Part shown: positions 16,573 through 25,369 of the stretch, piece after piece
Layout: each line of letters opens with the position of its first letter
Numbering within the stretch: the stretch's first letter is position 1
From: Alphaproteobacteria bacterium MedPE-SWcel
Lineage (GTDB): Bacteria > Pseudomonadota > Alphaproteobacteria > Rhodobacterales > Rhodobacteraceae
DNA: 64,000 nt
Direction: 5' to 3'
NCBI GenBank assembly: GCA_001874255.1
Contig: MPDC01000017.1
Location: forward strand, 38,965 to 102,964
Translations under genes and position numbers: made by a program
The notes under the pieces: generated by a model
What the model was told of the DNA's origin: nothing
Seen by the model: the letters and a program-made list of their open reading frames with translations, nothing else
Database searches by the model: none

Positions 16573-18825
16573 ATGAGCCGCATTGCTACACTGACCCGCC
16601 GAACGTTTCTTGTCGGCTCCACCGCCGTTGCAGGCGGTGTGGCCTTCGGGATCTATCTGGCCAGGAAACCAATTCCGAACCCGCTGCTGGATGGGCTGGT
16701 GGACGGAGAGGTGGCGCTGACCCCTTTTGTGAAAATCGATGCCGAAGGGATCACACTGATCACGCCGCGCGCCGATATGGGGCAGGGTACATACTCTATT
16801 CAGGCCTATCTCATCGCGGAAGAGCTGGATATCGATCCTGCCACGGCCACGTTGTCTCCCGGTACGCCGGGGCCTGCGTATCACAACGCGACGATCCTTG
16901 CGGAAGGGGTCCCGTACCCGGCCTTCGACGACAGCTTTGTGGCAGAGAGCTTGCGCAATTTCATGGCGGTTCCGGCCAAGCTGTTCTCTGTCCAGATCAC
17001 GGGTGGGTCATCGACAGTCCCGGATGGGTTCGATCGGTTGCGGACAGCGGGCGCAATCGCGCGGGAAACACTGAAGGAGGCGGCTGCCCGGCGGACAGGT
17101 TCCGCGCGGGGCGATTTGAAGACCCAGGATGGTTTCGTCCTGCTGCCGACAGGGGAACGGATCGCCTATACCGATCTTGCCGCAGAGGCAGCACAGATCG
17201 CGCCCGTCGGCGATGTCTCCCTGCGTCCATCCTCGGAGTGGCGGTACCTTGGTCAGTCAGCCCTGCCGCGGCTGGATATGGCGCGGAAATGCACGGGCAC
17301 CGAGGTCTATGGCATCGATCTGGAGTTTGATGACATGCTGCACGCCACCGTGCGGGCGAACCCTGCGATCGGCGCGGGCATCGCTCAATTCGACAGCGCC
17401 GGGGCGGAGGACATGCGAGGCGTGCACAGTATCGTGCAGATATCGCAGGGGATCGGGGTGATTGCCGACAACACCTGGCGAGCGTTTCAGGCGGCGGAGT
17501 ATTTGGACATCAGTTGGGACTATCCGGAGTATCCCGGCTCGTCGGAGGGGCTGTATCAGGAGCTGGAGGCGGCTCTGAATGCGCCCGAGACCTATGACCA
17601 CAGACAGCGGGACGACGGGAATGTCGACCGCGCCCTGTCCGGTGGCGACGTCATCACAGCAGAGTATCGGGTGCCCTATCTCGCGCATGCGCCGATGGAG
17701 CCGATGAATGCCGTGGTTCGGGTCGATGGAGAGTCTGTGGAAATCTGGACCGGCACCCAAATCCCTGTATTCGTCCGTGACCGGGCCGCCCGTATCGCGG
17801 GTGTGAAAGCGGACAACGTCGAGGTGCATGTCCTGCCGATGGGCGGAAGCTTCGGCCATCGGCTGGAAATGACCCATGTGGAACAGGCGGTGGAATTGGC
17901 CATGGCCGTGCCGGGACGCCATTTGAAGATGACATGGAGCCGCGAAGAAGACATGACCCATGACTACCCGCGTCCTGCGTCTGTCGCACGGGCGCGTGGC
18001 GCGGTTTCCGACGGACAGGTCTCCGCATTCGATCTGTCCGTCAGCCAATCCGCCATGGCGCCGGAATGGTTGGAACGGTTGAGCGGCCGGAAATTGCCGG
18101 GTCCCGATGCAAGCATCACCACCGGGTCCTGGGATCAACCGTTTGCGATTCCTGACTACCGGGTCACAGGCTATCGCGCACCATCCATGGTCCCGGTCTC
18201 GTCCTGGCGCTCGGTGGGGGCCTCCGGGAACGGGTTTTATCACGATTGCTTTCTGGACGAGCTGATCCATGCGGCCGGAGCCGATCCGCTTGCCGAACGA
18301 ATGCGTCTCTGCATGCATGAGCCGTCCCGCAAGGTGCTGGAGGCCGTGGGAGAGATGTCTGGCTGGAATGGCCCGGCGCGCGGTGGCGGGCGGGGGCGCG
18401 GCGTCGGCTTCTGCATGTCGTTTGGCGTGCCCTGCGCACAGGTGGTTGACGTGGCGCAGACTGCAGAGGGGATCCGGATCGCAAAGGTCTATGTTGCGGT
18501 CGATGTGGGCGAGGTGCTCGATCCAACCAACCTTGAGGCCCAGGTCTTTGGGGGTGTGATCTGGGGATTGGGCCATGCGATGAACTGTGAGTTGACCTAC
18601 GAAGGTCATGTGCCGGATCAAACCAATTTCTATGATTATGAAGGCATGCGTCTGTACCAGGCGCCTGACATCACGGTCAGGGCGCTCACCAATGGCCCGT
18701 CCATCCGCGGTATCGGGGAACCTGCTGTGCCGCCTGCGGCGCCCGCGCTCGCCAACGCGATTTTTGCAGCAACCGGACAGCGTATTCGCGAACTGCCCCT
18801 GAACAAGCATATTGATTTTGTGTGA
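16573..18825 (+). CDS. iorB: Molybdopterin-binding subunit of IorB-type oxidoreductase
   Basis: A 750-residue large subunit of the xanthine dehydrogenase family. It has an N-terminal Tat-like signal (TLTRRTFLVGSTAVAGGVAF), implying a periplasmic enzyme. Molybdopterin-contact segments include MGGSFGHRLEMTHVEQAV and SWRSVGASGNGF. The C-terminal RGIGEPAVPPAAPALANAI carries the catalytic glutamate motif. With IorA it forms a molybdenum hydroxylase without a FAD subunit, so electrons probably leave through a cytochrome. No XdhC/MoCo-insertion chaperone gene is adjacent. Its stop overlaps a small GTG-initiated ORF (GTGA). Confidence 0.9.
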   Translation: MSRIATLTRRTFLVGSTAVAGGVAFGIYLARKPIPNPLLDGLVDGEVALTPFVKIDAEGITLITPRADMGQGTYSIQAYLIAEELDIDPATATLSPGTPGPAYHNATILAEGVPYPAFDDSFVAESLRNFMAVPAKLFSVQITGGSSTVPDGFDRLRTAGAIARETLKEAAARRTGSARGDLKTQDGFVLLPTGERIAYTDLAAEAAQIAPVGDVSLRPSSEWRYLGQSALPRLDMARKCTGTEVYGIDLEFDDMLHATVRANPAIGAGIAQFDSAGAEDMRGVHSIVQISQGIGVIADNTWRAFQAAEYLDISWDYPEYPGSSEGLYQELEAALNAPETYDHRQRDDGNVDRALSGGDVITAEYRVPYLAHAPMEPMNAVVRVDGESVEIWTGTQIPVFVRDRAARIAGVKADNVEVHVLPMGGSFGHRLEMTHVEQAVELAMAVPGRHLKMTWSREEDMTHDYPRPASVARARGAVSDGQVSAFDLSVSQSAMAPEWLERLSGRKLPGPDASITTGSWDQPFAIPDYRVTGYRAPSMVPVSSWRSVGASGNGFYHDCFLDELIHAAGADPLAERMRLCMHEPSRKVLEAVGEMSGWNGPARGGGRGRGVGFCMSFGVPCAQVVDVAQTAEGIRIAKVYVAVDVGEVLDPTNLEAQVFGGVIWGLGHAMNCELTYEGHVPDQTNFYDYEGMRLYQAPDITVRALTNGPSIRGIGEPAVPPAAPALANAIFAATGQRIRELPLNKHIDFV

Positions 18826-19010
18826 GGAAGGATTTTCCAGTGCTCGCGAGCCCATTTTCTGTTCGCGCCGCAACTGGCTCGCCAAATCCCGCTCTGCTGG
18901 CCGAGACGGGTCCGGGGCTCATGCGGGGGACCGGGCGACGGGATTGGTTTGCCATGCTGAAGAATGGGGTCGCCTGTGATGCCTGTGATGCCGGTAGCGT
19001 GACAGCGTAG
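18822..19010 (+). CDS. Small ORF coupled to iorB, unknown function
   Basis: A 62-residue reading frame starting with GTG inside the iorB stop (GTGA), so it would be translationally coupled. The product has a paired-cysteine tail (VACDACDAGSV) and no recognisable domain. It may be a real small partner of the IorAB enzyme or the N-terminal remnant of a decayed gene. Nothing besides position and overlap supports it. Confidence 0.3.
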   Translation: MRKDFPVLASPFSVRAATGSPNPALLAETGPGLMRGTGRRDWFAMLKNGVACDACDAGSVTA

Positions 19011-19021
19011 GAGATCCTGGA

Positions 19022-19168
19022 ATGGATGATGAGATGACAGGTCCAGTGCCGGGGTTCGCGGCCTTGTTCGCCAAGGGCACGATCACATATGCAGAGGCGC
19101 GAGGTATCGATCCTGAGGTGGCAGATCGTAGCATGCGACAACTCTTTCTTGCGGCACGGGGCAGATGA
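19022..19168 (+). CDS. Possible 48-residue ORF downstream of iorB
   Basis: An ATG preceded by AGGAG (in taggagatcctgga) opens a 48-codon frame reading GPVPGFAALFAKGTITYAEA and then GIDPEVADRSMRQLFLAARG. The composition is protein-like and acidic-amphipathic, but no family is recognised. It is too short for the supplied ORF track. The region from here to the TetR gene stop at 19327 contains only further short frames and may be a decayed gene. Confidence 0.25.
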   Translation: MDDEMTGPVPGFAALFAKGTITYAEARGIDPEVADRSMRQLFLAARGR

Positions 19169-19326
19169 TCGCGGGCGGCAAGGCAAGCCCCTCGGTTCAC
19201 CTGCAGGGGATGATTGAACTACACAGCTGCAACTGCGGCCGCTCTGGATGTCCTGCGGAGGTCCGACGTGCGCGATCTGATCGCCGAAGGGTTGGGCGCA
19301 GCTGTCGCCCGGTGCCACAAGATGGG

Positions 19327-19953
19327 CTATCCCTGCCGGAGGCTGTGCCGGTCCATAAAGGCCGCAACCTCTTCGGGTTCCGGTTGCCGGCCAGAGAACA
19401 TTTCGACGTAATGCGGTACCCGTGCGAGCCTCGCGGCCGGGTTTTCTTCGACTTGTAGCGAGATATAGCCAATCTGGGTGTAGATCACTGTCAGGCTTCG
19501 CACATCGGCCTGCGCAGGGCTGTAGCCAAATCGCCTGAACATGTCCCGTACGGCAGCGATGCGTGCTGCATCCGCGTCATGCAGGCGGGCGGCAAGCACC
19601 GGGTCGATGCGTGCCCAGTTTCGGATCGCCAGATCCAGTCGCGTATCGAACAGCCGCGGCGAGAGCCAGCAGTCCATCAGATTGAAGAGGGCCTGATTGA
19701 CCGTCTCGGCCGGAGCGTCGCATCTTGCTTGTATCTGACCGGTGTTGCGGGTTTCCCAGGTTGCGATCATCGCATCGTGCAGGGCGCTCAGATCTTTGAA
19801 ATACCAGTAAAATCCGGTGCGCGTCTGTCCCAGGGATTTGGCCAATGGCATGATTTTGACGGCTTCGATGCCGTTTGTCGTCAGAAGATCGAGTGCAGCA
19901 TCGAGCCAAAGTTGGCGAGAGCCTCGGATGCGGGTGTTGGAGGATTGCAGCAT
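19327..19953 (-). CDS. TetR-family transcriptional regulator
   Basis: A 208-residue regulator. Residues about 10-58 form the TetR helix-turn-helix (WLDAALDLLTTNGIEAVKIMPLA, then RTGFYWYFKDLSALHDAMI), followed by an all-helical ligand domain. It is divergent from the flavin oxidoreductase gene with 92 bp between them. That gap holds a perfect 16-bp palindrome, so autoregulation and control of the oxidoreductase are likely. The inducing ligand cannot be predicted, but is probably the oxidoreductase substrate or a related N-methylated compound. Confidence 0.9.
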   Translation of the reverse strand: MLQSSNTRIRGSRQLWLDAALDLLTTNGIEAVKIMPLAKSLGQTRTGFYWYFKDLSALHDAMIATWETRNTGQIQARCDAPAETVNQALFNLMDCWLSPRLFDTRLDLAIRNWARIDPVLAARLHDADAARIAAVRDMFRRFGYSPAQADVRSLTVIYTQIGYISLQVEENPAARLARVPHYVEMFSGRQPEPEEVAAFMDRHSLRQG

Positions 19954-19971
19954 AGCCGGAGTTTAAAATAG

Positions 19972-19987
19972 TTGACACATGTGTCAA
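19972..19987. promoter_or_regulatory. Perfect 16-bp palindromic operator
   Basis: TTGACACATGTGTCAA is a perfect inverted repeat without spacer in the TetR/oxidoreductase intergenic region. It lies 18 bp from the TetR start codon and about 60 bp from the oxidoreductase start. Size, symmetry and position fit a TetR dimer site. Confidence 0.7.
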
Positions 19988-20045
19988 GTCGCATGCAGGC
20001 TGACGTAACACCTCTGTCCAGACCCTGTATCGAGAAGGCAGCGCC

Positions 20046-22091
20046 ATGTCCCGCGACCCCTTGTTGCAACCATTCAAGCTGAAACACCTCTCGCTGCGAA
20101 ACCGGATCATGACCACCAGTCATGAACCTGCCTATCCCGAGGACGGAATGCCGAAGGAGCGCTATCGCGCCTATCACGCCGAGCGGGCACGGGCTGGGGT
20201 GGCGCTTGCGATGACGGCGGGATCTGCCTCGGTTTCAAAAGACAGCCCCCCCGTTTTCAACAACATTCTTGCCTATAAGGACGAAGTCGTACCTTGGATT
20301 CGCAATCTGACGGACGGCTGTCACGAGCATGGCTGTGCGGTGATGATCCAATTGACGCATCTGGGACGAAGAACCACCTGGAACAAGGGGGATTGGCTGC
20401 CGTCGGTATCGTCATCGAGACATCGCGAACCTGCGCATAGAGCTTTTCCCAAACTGGCCGAGGATTGGGATATAGAGCGGATCATCTCCGACTTTGCCGA
20501 CGCCGCCGAGCGAATGCAGGCGGGGGGTATGGATGGGATCGAACTGCAGGCCTACGGTCACCTGATCGATCAGTTCTGGTCGCCTCTGACTAATGACCTG
20601 AGTGGTCCGTACGGGGCCGACACTTTGGAAAACCGACTTCGCTTTCCGCTTGATGTGTTGGAGGCCATTCGCAAACGCGTCGGCAAGGATTTCATCGTCG
20701 GCATGCGATTTACCGCAGATGAAGTGCAAAAAGGCGGCATCACCCCCGAAGACGGGCTCAAGATTTCCCGCATTCTGAGCGCCAGCGGGCAGGTTGATTT
20801 CCTGAACGTGATACGCGGTCGCATTCACACAGATCCTGCAATGACCGACGTGATCCCGGTTCAGGGGATGAAGGCCGCGCCTCATCTTGATTTCGCGGGT
20901 CGGGTGAAACAAGACACCCATTTGCCGGTCTTTCACGCGGCCCGCATTCCGGATGTGGCGACTGCACGACATGCAATCCAGGCCGGATTGCTGGATATGG
21001 TCGGGATGACGCGCGCCCATATGGCGGACCCGCATGTGGTCCGCAAGATCATCGAAGGTCGCGAAGATGATATCCGCCCCTGTGTCGGCGCCACCTATTG
21101 TCTCGACCGGATCTATCAGGCCGGTGACGCGCTTTGTATTCACAACGCGGCCACGGGGCGCGAGCTATCAATGCCGCATGACATCCCGGTGGCGCAGACG
21201 CGGCGCAAGATCGTGGTTGTGGGCGCCGGGCCTGCAGGATTGGAGGCCGCACGTGTTGCCGCCGAGCGTGGACATGACGTCGTCGTATTCGAGGCGCAGT
21301 CTGATCCCGGCGGGCAGGTGCGCCTTGCAGCCCAGACTCCCCGGCGTCGCGAGATGATATCCATCATTGATTGGCGCATGGCCCAATGTGCCGCGCGCGA
21401 TGTGCGATTTGAATTCAATACCTGGGCAGAGGCAGAGGACATTCTGGCCGAATCCCCGGATGTGGCCATCATTGCCACCGGAGGCCTGCCGAATATTGAA
21501 CTATTTGAAAGCGGGCATGATGCACAGCATGTGATCTCGGCATGGGATCTGATCGCCGGCGATGCGCAACCTGCGCAGCATGTGCTGATCTACGACGAAA
21601 GCGGCGACCATCCCGCGCTTCAGGCGGCTGAGATTGCTGCAAAGGCCGGAGCCCGCGTGGAGATCATGACGCCCGACCGCACCTTTGCCCCCGACATCAT
21701 GGCGATGAACCTGGTGCCATACATGCGAGCGTTGCAGGAAAAGGACGTTGCTTTCACGGTCACTCGCCGGTTGCTGGATGTTTCGCGACGCGGCAATGAA
21801 CTGGTGGCCACGATCGGCACGGACTACAGCGATTTCACCTCAGAGCAGAGCTACGACCAGATTGTCGTCAATTATGGAACCTTTCCCAACGACGATATAT
21901 ATCACGATTTGAAACCTCACAGTGTGAACGGCGGCCAGGTGGATCATGAGGCATTGATCGCCGGGAAACCGCAGCCGATGGTGCGCGAACCGAACGGGGG
22001 CTTCCAGCTGTTTCGGATCGGTGATGCCGTTGCGGCACGCAACATCCATGCCGCCGTATATGACGCGCTCCGCCTTGTGAAGGATCTGTGA
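20046..22091 (+). CDS. NADH:flavin oxidoreductase of the DCR/TMADH/N-methylproline-demethylase type
   Basis: A 681-residue protein with an old-yellow-enzyme FMN barrel (residues 1-370; LKHLSLRNRIMTTSHEP, QLTHLGRRT, GIELQAYGHLIDQFWSP) fused to an FAD/NAD(P) module (KIVVVGAGPAGLEAARVAAERG near 390). The iron-sulfur segment reads RPCVGATYCLDRIY then ALCIHN, so it does not follow the usual CxxCxxxC spacing. The tyrosine/histidine-rich barrel segment and this segment resemble bacterial demethylases acting on N-methylated amino acids; that assignment is tentative. It is divergent from a TetR regulator and is monocistronic. Confidence 0.85.
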   Translation: MSRDPLLQPFKLKHLSLRNRIMTTSHEPAYPEDGMPKERYRAYHAERARAGVALAMTAGSASVSKDSPPVFNNILAYKDEVVPWIRNLTDGCHEHGCAVMIQLTHLGRRTTWNKGDWLPSVSSSRHREPAHRAFPKLAEDWDIERIISDFADAAERMQAGGMDGIELQAYGHLIDQFWSPLTNDLSGPYGADTLENRLRFPLDVLEAIRKRVGKDFIVGMRFTADEVQKGGITPEDGLKISRILSASGQVDFLNVIRGRIHTDPAMTDVIPVQGMKAAPHLDFAGRVKQDTHLPVFHAARIPDVATARHAIQAGLLDMVGMTRAHMADPHVVRKIIEGREDDIRPCVGATYCLDRIYQAGDALCIHNAATGRELSMPHDIPVAQTRRKIVVVGAGPAGLEAARVAAERGHDVVVFEAQSDPGGQVRLAAQTPRRREMISIIDWRMAQCAARDVRFEFNTWAEAEDILAESPDVAIIATGGLPNIELFESGHDAQHVISAWDLIAGDAQPAQHVLIYDESGDHPALQAAEIAAKAGARVEIMTPDRTFAPDIMAMNLVPYMRALQEKDVAFTVTRRLLDVSRRGNELVATIGTDYSDFTSEQSYDQIVVNYGTFPNDDIYHDLKPHSVNGGQVDHEALIAGKPQPMVREPNGGFQLFRIGDAVAARNIHAAVYDALRLVKDL

Positions 22092-22257
22092 CAGCCAGCC
22101 CCCGTGCCGCGAGCCCACGAAAGCCGCAGCCACGGGCGTCCTTCTTCAACCTTTCACCGATACGGTGTCGTCTGGTATTTCGGCTCGGGATAGGCGGTTC
22201 CCCCAGGAAGGTAGCTCGAACGGCCCGGCCATCGGCGCGGGCTTCGTCGCTCCTCGG

Positions 22258-24357
22258 TCATGCCCGGGCGCGAGAACTGTCGTCTTTTCGGGCTTCGAGC
22301 CAGAGGGGAACAGCCTCCTGAGGCATTGGCCGAGCGACCCCGTATCCCTGGAAATGGTTGCAGCCCAGCAGGAGCAGTTTTTCCATTTCCGGCTCGGTTT
22401 CCACCCCTTCGGCCAGGCATTCGATTCCCAGATTGCGGCATAGGTCAACCAGGGTTCGAAGGATCATCTCCTGTTCGGGGTCCTGATCGACGCCGGATAC
22501 AAAGTCCCGATCAATCTTGACGCCGTCGACCTTGAAGCGACGCAGGTTGGATATCGACGCATGGCCGGTGCCGAAATCGTCCAATTCGATCTTGTAGCCG
22601 CGCGCCTGAAGCTGAGCGATGGTATTCAGCGCCGGATCCACGCCATCGCCAAACAGCACGCTTTCCAGTACTTCGATATTGATATCCTTGGGCTGCAGTG
22701 CGGCTTCAAACAGGGCGTCGTCGAGGAACTCGACAAGGCCGCCGTCGCGCAGCTGTTTGGCCGAAAAGTTGACACTGACACTGGGCGCAGGCAATCCGCG
22801 TGCCCGCCAGTCCAGAAGCGCCGCAATCGCATGTGATACGATCGTTGTCGTCAGCCGGTCGCCCAGTCCGTGCTCGAACGCCAGAGTAATAAAAACCGAA
22901 GGGTCCAACATTCCACGTTCGGGATGCTGCCATCGCGCCAGAGCTTCGAAGCCCAGAACCTTGCCTGTCCGACCATCTACCTGTGGCTGAAAATAGGGGA
23001 TGATTTCACCATTTTCCAACCCGGTCTGCAGATCCTTCAGAAGCGCCATGTTTCCCTCGAAACGCGCACGCGTTGCATCGTTGTAAAAGGAGGCGCGTCC
23101 GCGCCCTTCGCTTTTGGCCACATAGAGAGCAATGTCGGCGTTGGACAGAATACGAGCGGGATCCTGTTCGTGATCTCCCACAAACGCGATTCCGATGCTG
23201 GCGCCGACGTTGACGAACTCCCCCCAGATTTCGATCGGCTGGCTGATCGCATCGATCACCCGCAGCGCCAGAGATTCGACTTGGGCTTCATCCTCCGTCT
23301 CGCGAAGGATAATGACAAATTCGTCACCGCCGACACGAGCCGTCATGTCGATGTCTCTGATCTGAGATGACATCGCGCGCGCGACATGGCGCAGCACTTC
23401 ATCTCCGGCTGCGTGTCCCAACAGGTCGTTGATCTGCTTGAACCTGTCCAGATCGACGTGAAGAACGGCTGCACGATGGCCAGTTTCCTGTCGCTCTGAC
23501 AGGCATTGGCTCAGGTGCTCCTGCAAGGCGCGTCGGTTGGGCAGATTGGTGAGTTGGTCATGCAGCGCCAGATGCTCAATTCTGGATTTGGCGGCGCTCA
23601 GATCCCGAAGCGTGCGGGAAAAGGCCGCGACCCCACGCGCGATCTGTCCGACTTCGTCGCGGCGCCCCAGGTCTCTGACGGTTGCGTCGTAGTCCCCGTC
23701 CCGGATGCGTTCCATCGCTTGGGCCAGTCGTGTCAAAGACACCACCAGATGGCTGCTGAAGCCGAGAAACGCAGAGCCCGACACCACAAAAATCGCAACC
23801 ATCGAGATGAAGATGATTGCGACGTGGCGTACATATTTTTCACGGGCGTTCTGGTTTGTCGTCGCCGCACTGAGACGGACTTCCTGTTCGAAGGCCACAA
23901 GGGACAATTCGATTCTACGCGCCAATTGATCAAGTCGGCTGTGGGATGGCACTTGCGTGTCCGAGATTAAACCAAGTGCAATCGACGCCTCGTGATTCCA
24001 AGTGTCGAATTGCCGCAAGATCTGTGCGGCCATTGCAGCTTGCCTCGGCGAACCTTCCGCAGCCCCGGCTTCTTCCCATACGCTTTCGAACACTGAAACG
24101 AATTGCTCATGTTTACTTGCGATTTCAGACGGGGGGATGACTGTGTTGAAATCCAGAAACCGTTCCAGCTGGGCCTCTATTTCTTCTCTGATCCTTTGTG
24201 CGCGTTCGGTGGCCTGAAGTGTCCGCAGGGTCGCGCTATCAGCTTCCTGGATTTCATTTTGGGTCTGGATCGCGGCCAGGGATATCCATGATGCGCCCAC
24301 GATCCCAATCAAGATCAGAAAGACAATCGGTCCAAGAATGCGACGTTTGATCGACAT
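22258..24357 (-). CDS. Membrane GGDEF-EAL protein (c-di-GMP turnover)
   Basis: A 699-residue signalling protein. It has a TM segment (ILGPIVFLILIGIVGASWI), a periplasmic helical region of about 170 residues, a second TM (VAIIFISMVAIFVVSGSAFL), HAMP, GGDEF and EAL domains. The cyclase site is intact (ARVGGDEFVI), with an RxxD inhibitory site five residues before it (RDID). The phosphodiesterase motif is also intact (GFEALARW, DDFGTGHASI, LAEGVET). Both activities are therefore possible. The ATG at 24357 is chosen because GGAAAC precedes it and the upstream peroxidase gene ends at 24368, only 10 bp away, so the two are co-transcribed. Confidence 0.9.
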   Translation of the reverse strand: MSIKRRILGPIVFLILIGIVGASWISLAAIQTQNEIQEADSATLRTLQATERAQRIREEIEAQLERFLDFNTVIPPSEIASKHEQFVSVFESVWEEAGAAEGSPRQAAMAAQILRQFDTWNHEASIALGLISDTQVPSHSRLDQLARRIELSLVAFEQEVRLSAATTNQNAREKYVRHVAIIFISMVAIFVVSGSAFLGFSSHLVVSLTRLAQAMERIRDGDYDATVRDLGRRDEVGQIARGVAAFSRTLRDLSAAKSRIEHLALHDQLTNLPNRRALQEHLSQCLSERQETGHRAAVLHVDLDRFKQINDLLGHAAGDEVLRHVARAMSSQIRDIDMTARVGGDEFVIILRETEDEAQVESLALRVIDAISQPIEIWGEFVNVGASIGIAFVGDHEQDPARILSNADIALYVAKSEGRGRASFYNDATRARFEGNMALLKDLQTGLENGEIIPYFQPQVDGRTGKVLGFEALARWQHPERGMLDPSVFITLAFEHGLGDRLTTTIVSHAIAALLDWRARGLPAPSVSVNFSAKQLRDGGLVEFLDDALFEAALQPKDINIEVLESVLFGDGVDPALNTIAQLQARGYKIELDDFGTGHASISNLRRFKVDGVKIDRDFVSGVDQDPEQEMILRTLVDLCRNLGIECLAEGVETEPEMEKLLLLGCNHFQGYGVARPMPQEAVPLWLEARKDDSSRARA

Positions 24358-24367
24358 GGTGTTTCCT

Positions 24368-25369
24368 TCAGTCGACCGGCAACGCCGGAGCCGATACATG
24401 CGGTTCGTAGGCCGTCAGAGTTTCGAGAAATGCAATCAGGTCATTCACATCCTGATCAGTCATTTTGTCCAAAGGCGGTAGGTCACTTGGCTGCACCTCG
24501 GAGGGCATGCCCCCGCGCCGATAATGTTCCACAATCTCACGGAGCGACGTCAGGCTTCCATTATGCATATAGGGAGCGCGCAGCGCGATGTTGCGTAGCC
24601 CTGGCGTCTTGAAGCGGTAGGCCATGTCAGGATCAATCAAGCCACGACCGCGGTCCTTGCTTTCGACGCCGACCCGGTGAAAATCATGATCGGTGAAGGC
24701 CCAGCCCCTGTGGCACGAACTGCACATTCCGACGCCGGTGAAAACGTCAAAGCCGCGTTTGGCTGGTTCCGATATGGCATCCTCGTCGCCTTCCACCCAG
24801 TCATCGAAGGGCGACCAGCCTGATCGCAATGTCCTTTGATACGTCGCGAGCGCCACGAGAATCGTATGCCGATTCAGTCCTTCATTGGGAAAGGCGATCT
24901 CAAAATTGCGGCGATAGCTGGAAATCGAAGCCAGCCGTCGAACAACCCGATTCATACTGTAGCCCATTTCCTGCGGATGGCTCACCGGTTCCATGGCCTG
25001 CTGGTCCAACCGCTGGACGCGGCCGTCCCAAAAGAAGTGCTCGGATTCCGCGAGATTTTCTATCGTTGGGGTGTGTCGCGCCACCGGTCTCTGCATGGCG
25101 CCAAGGGCACGGGAAACCGGCGTTTCCCAGCCGAAAGACGGATTGTGACAGGTTGCACAACTGCGGTTTTGTTCCCCTGACAGTCGTGCATCAAAGAAGA
25201 GCATTTTCCCAAGTGCCGCCTTTTGAGGAGAATACGGCTCGTCTACGGGAAACGCGATGCGCGCCGGGCGTGCGAAGGCATTCTGCAATTCCTGATGTCG
25301 GGTCGCGGCAGACAGGACGATAAAGCAGAAAAAGCCTACCAGAACAGGTTTCAAAGATCGCACGCGCAC
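24368..25369 (-). CDS. Di-haem cytochrome c peroxidase (MauG/CcpA family)
   Basis: A 333-residue exported protein with an N-terminal hydrophobic signal (LVGFFCFIVLSAAT). Two c-type haem sites are visible: CATCH near residue 70 and CSSCH near 215. TPGLRNIALRAPYMHNGSL near 270 supplies the distal Met region typical of the family. It probably reduces hydrogen peroxide in the periplasm, or oxidises a protein substrate as MauG does. It is the first gene of a two-gene unit with the GGDEF-EAL protein. Confidence 0.9.
   Translation of the reverse strand: MRVRSLKPVLVGFFCFIVLSAATRHQELQNAFARPARIAFPVDEPYSPQKAALGKMLFFDARLSGEQNRSCATCHNPSFGWETPVSRALGAMQRPVARHTPTIENLAESEHFFWDGRVQRLDQQAMEPVSHPQEMGYSMNRVVRRLASISSYRRNFEIAFPNEGLNRHTILVALATYQRTLRSGWSPFDDWVEGDEDAISEPAKRGFDVFTGVGMCSSCHRGWAFTDHDFHRVGVESKDRGRGLIDPDMAYRFKTPGLRNIALRAPYMHNGSLTSLREIVEHYRRGGMPSEVQPSDLPPLDKMTDQDVNDLIAFLETLTAYEPHVSAPALPVD

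Noticed and set aside
17257-18885. 542-codon minus-strand ORF opposite iorB
   Set aside because: It is a GC-driven antisense frame of a clear molybdopterin-subunit gene, with no domain-like sequence and His/Arg-rich composition.
19165-19458. 97-codon plus-strand ORF downstream of iorB
   Set aside because: Most of it is antisense to the TetR gene and the remainder shows no recognisable motif apart from scattered cysteines.
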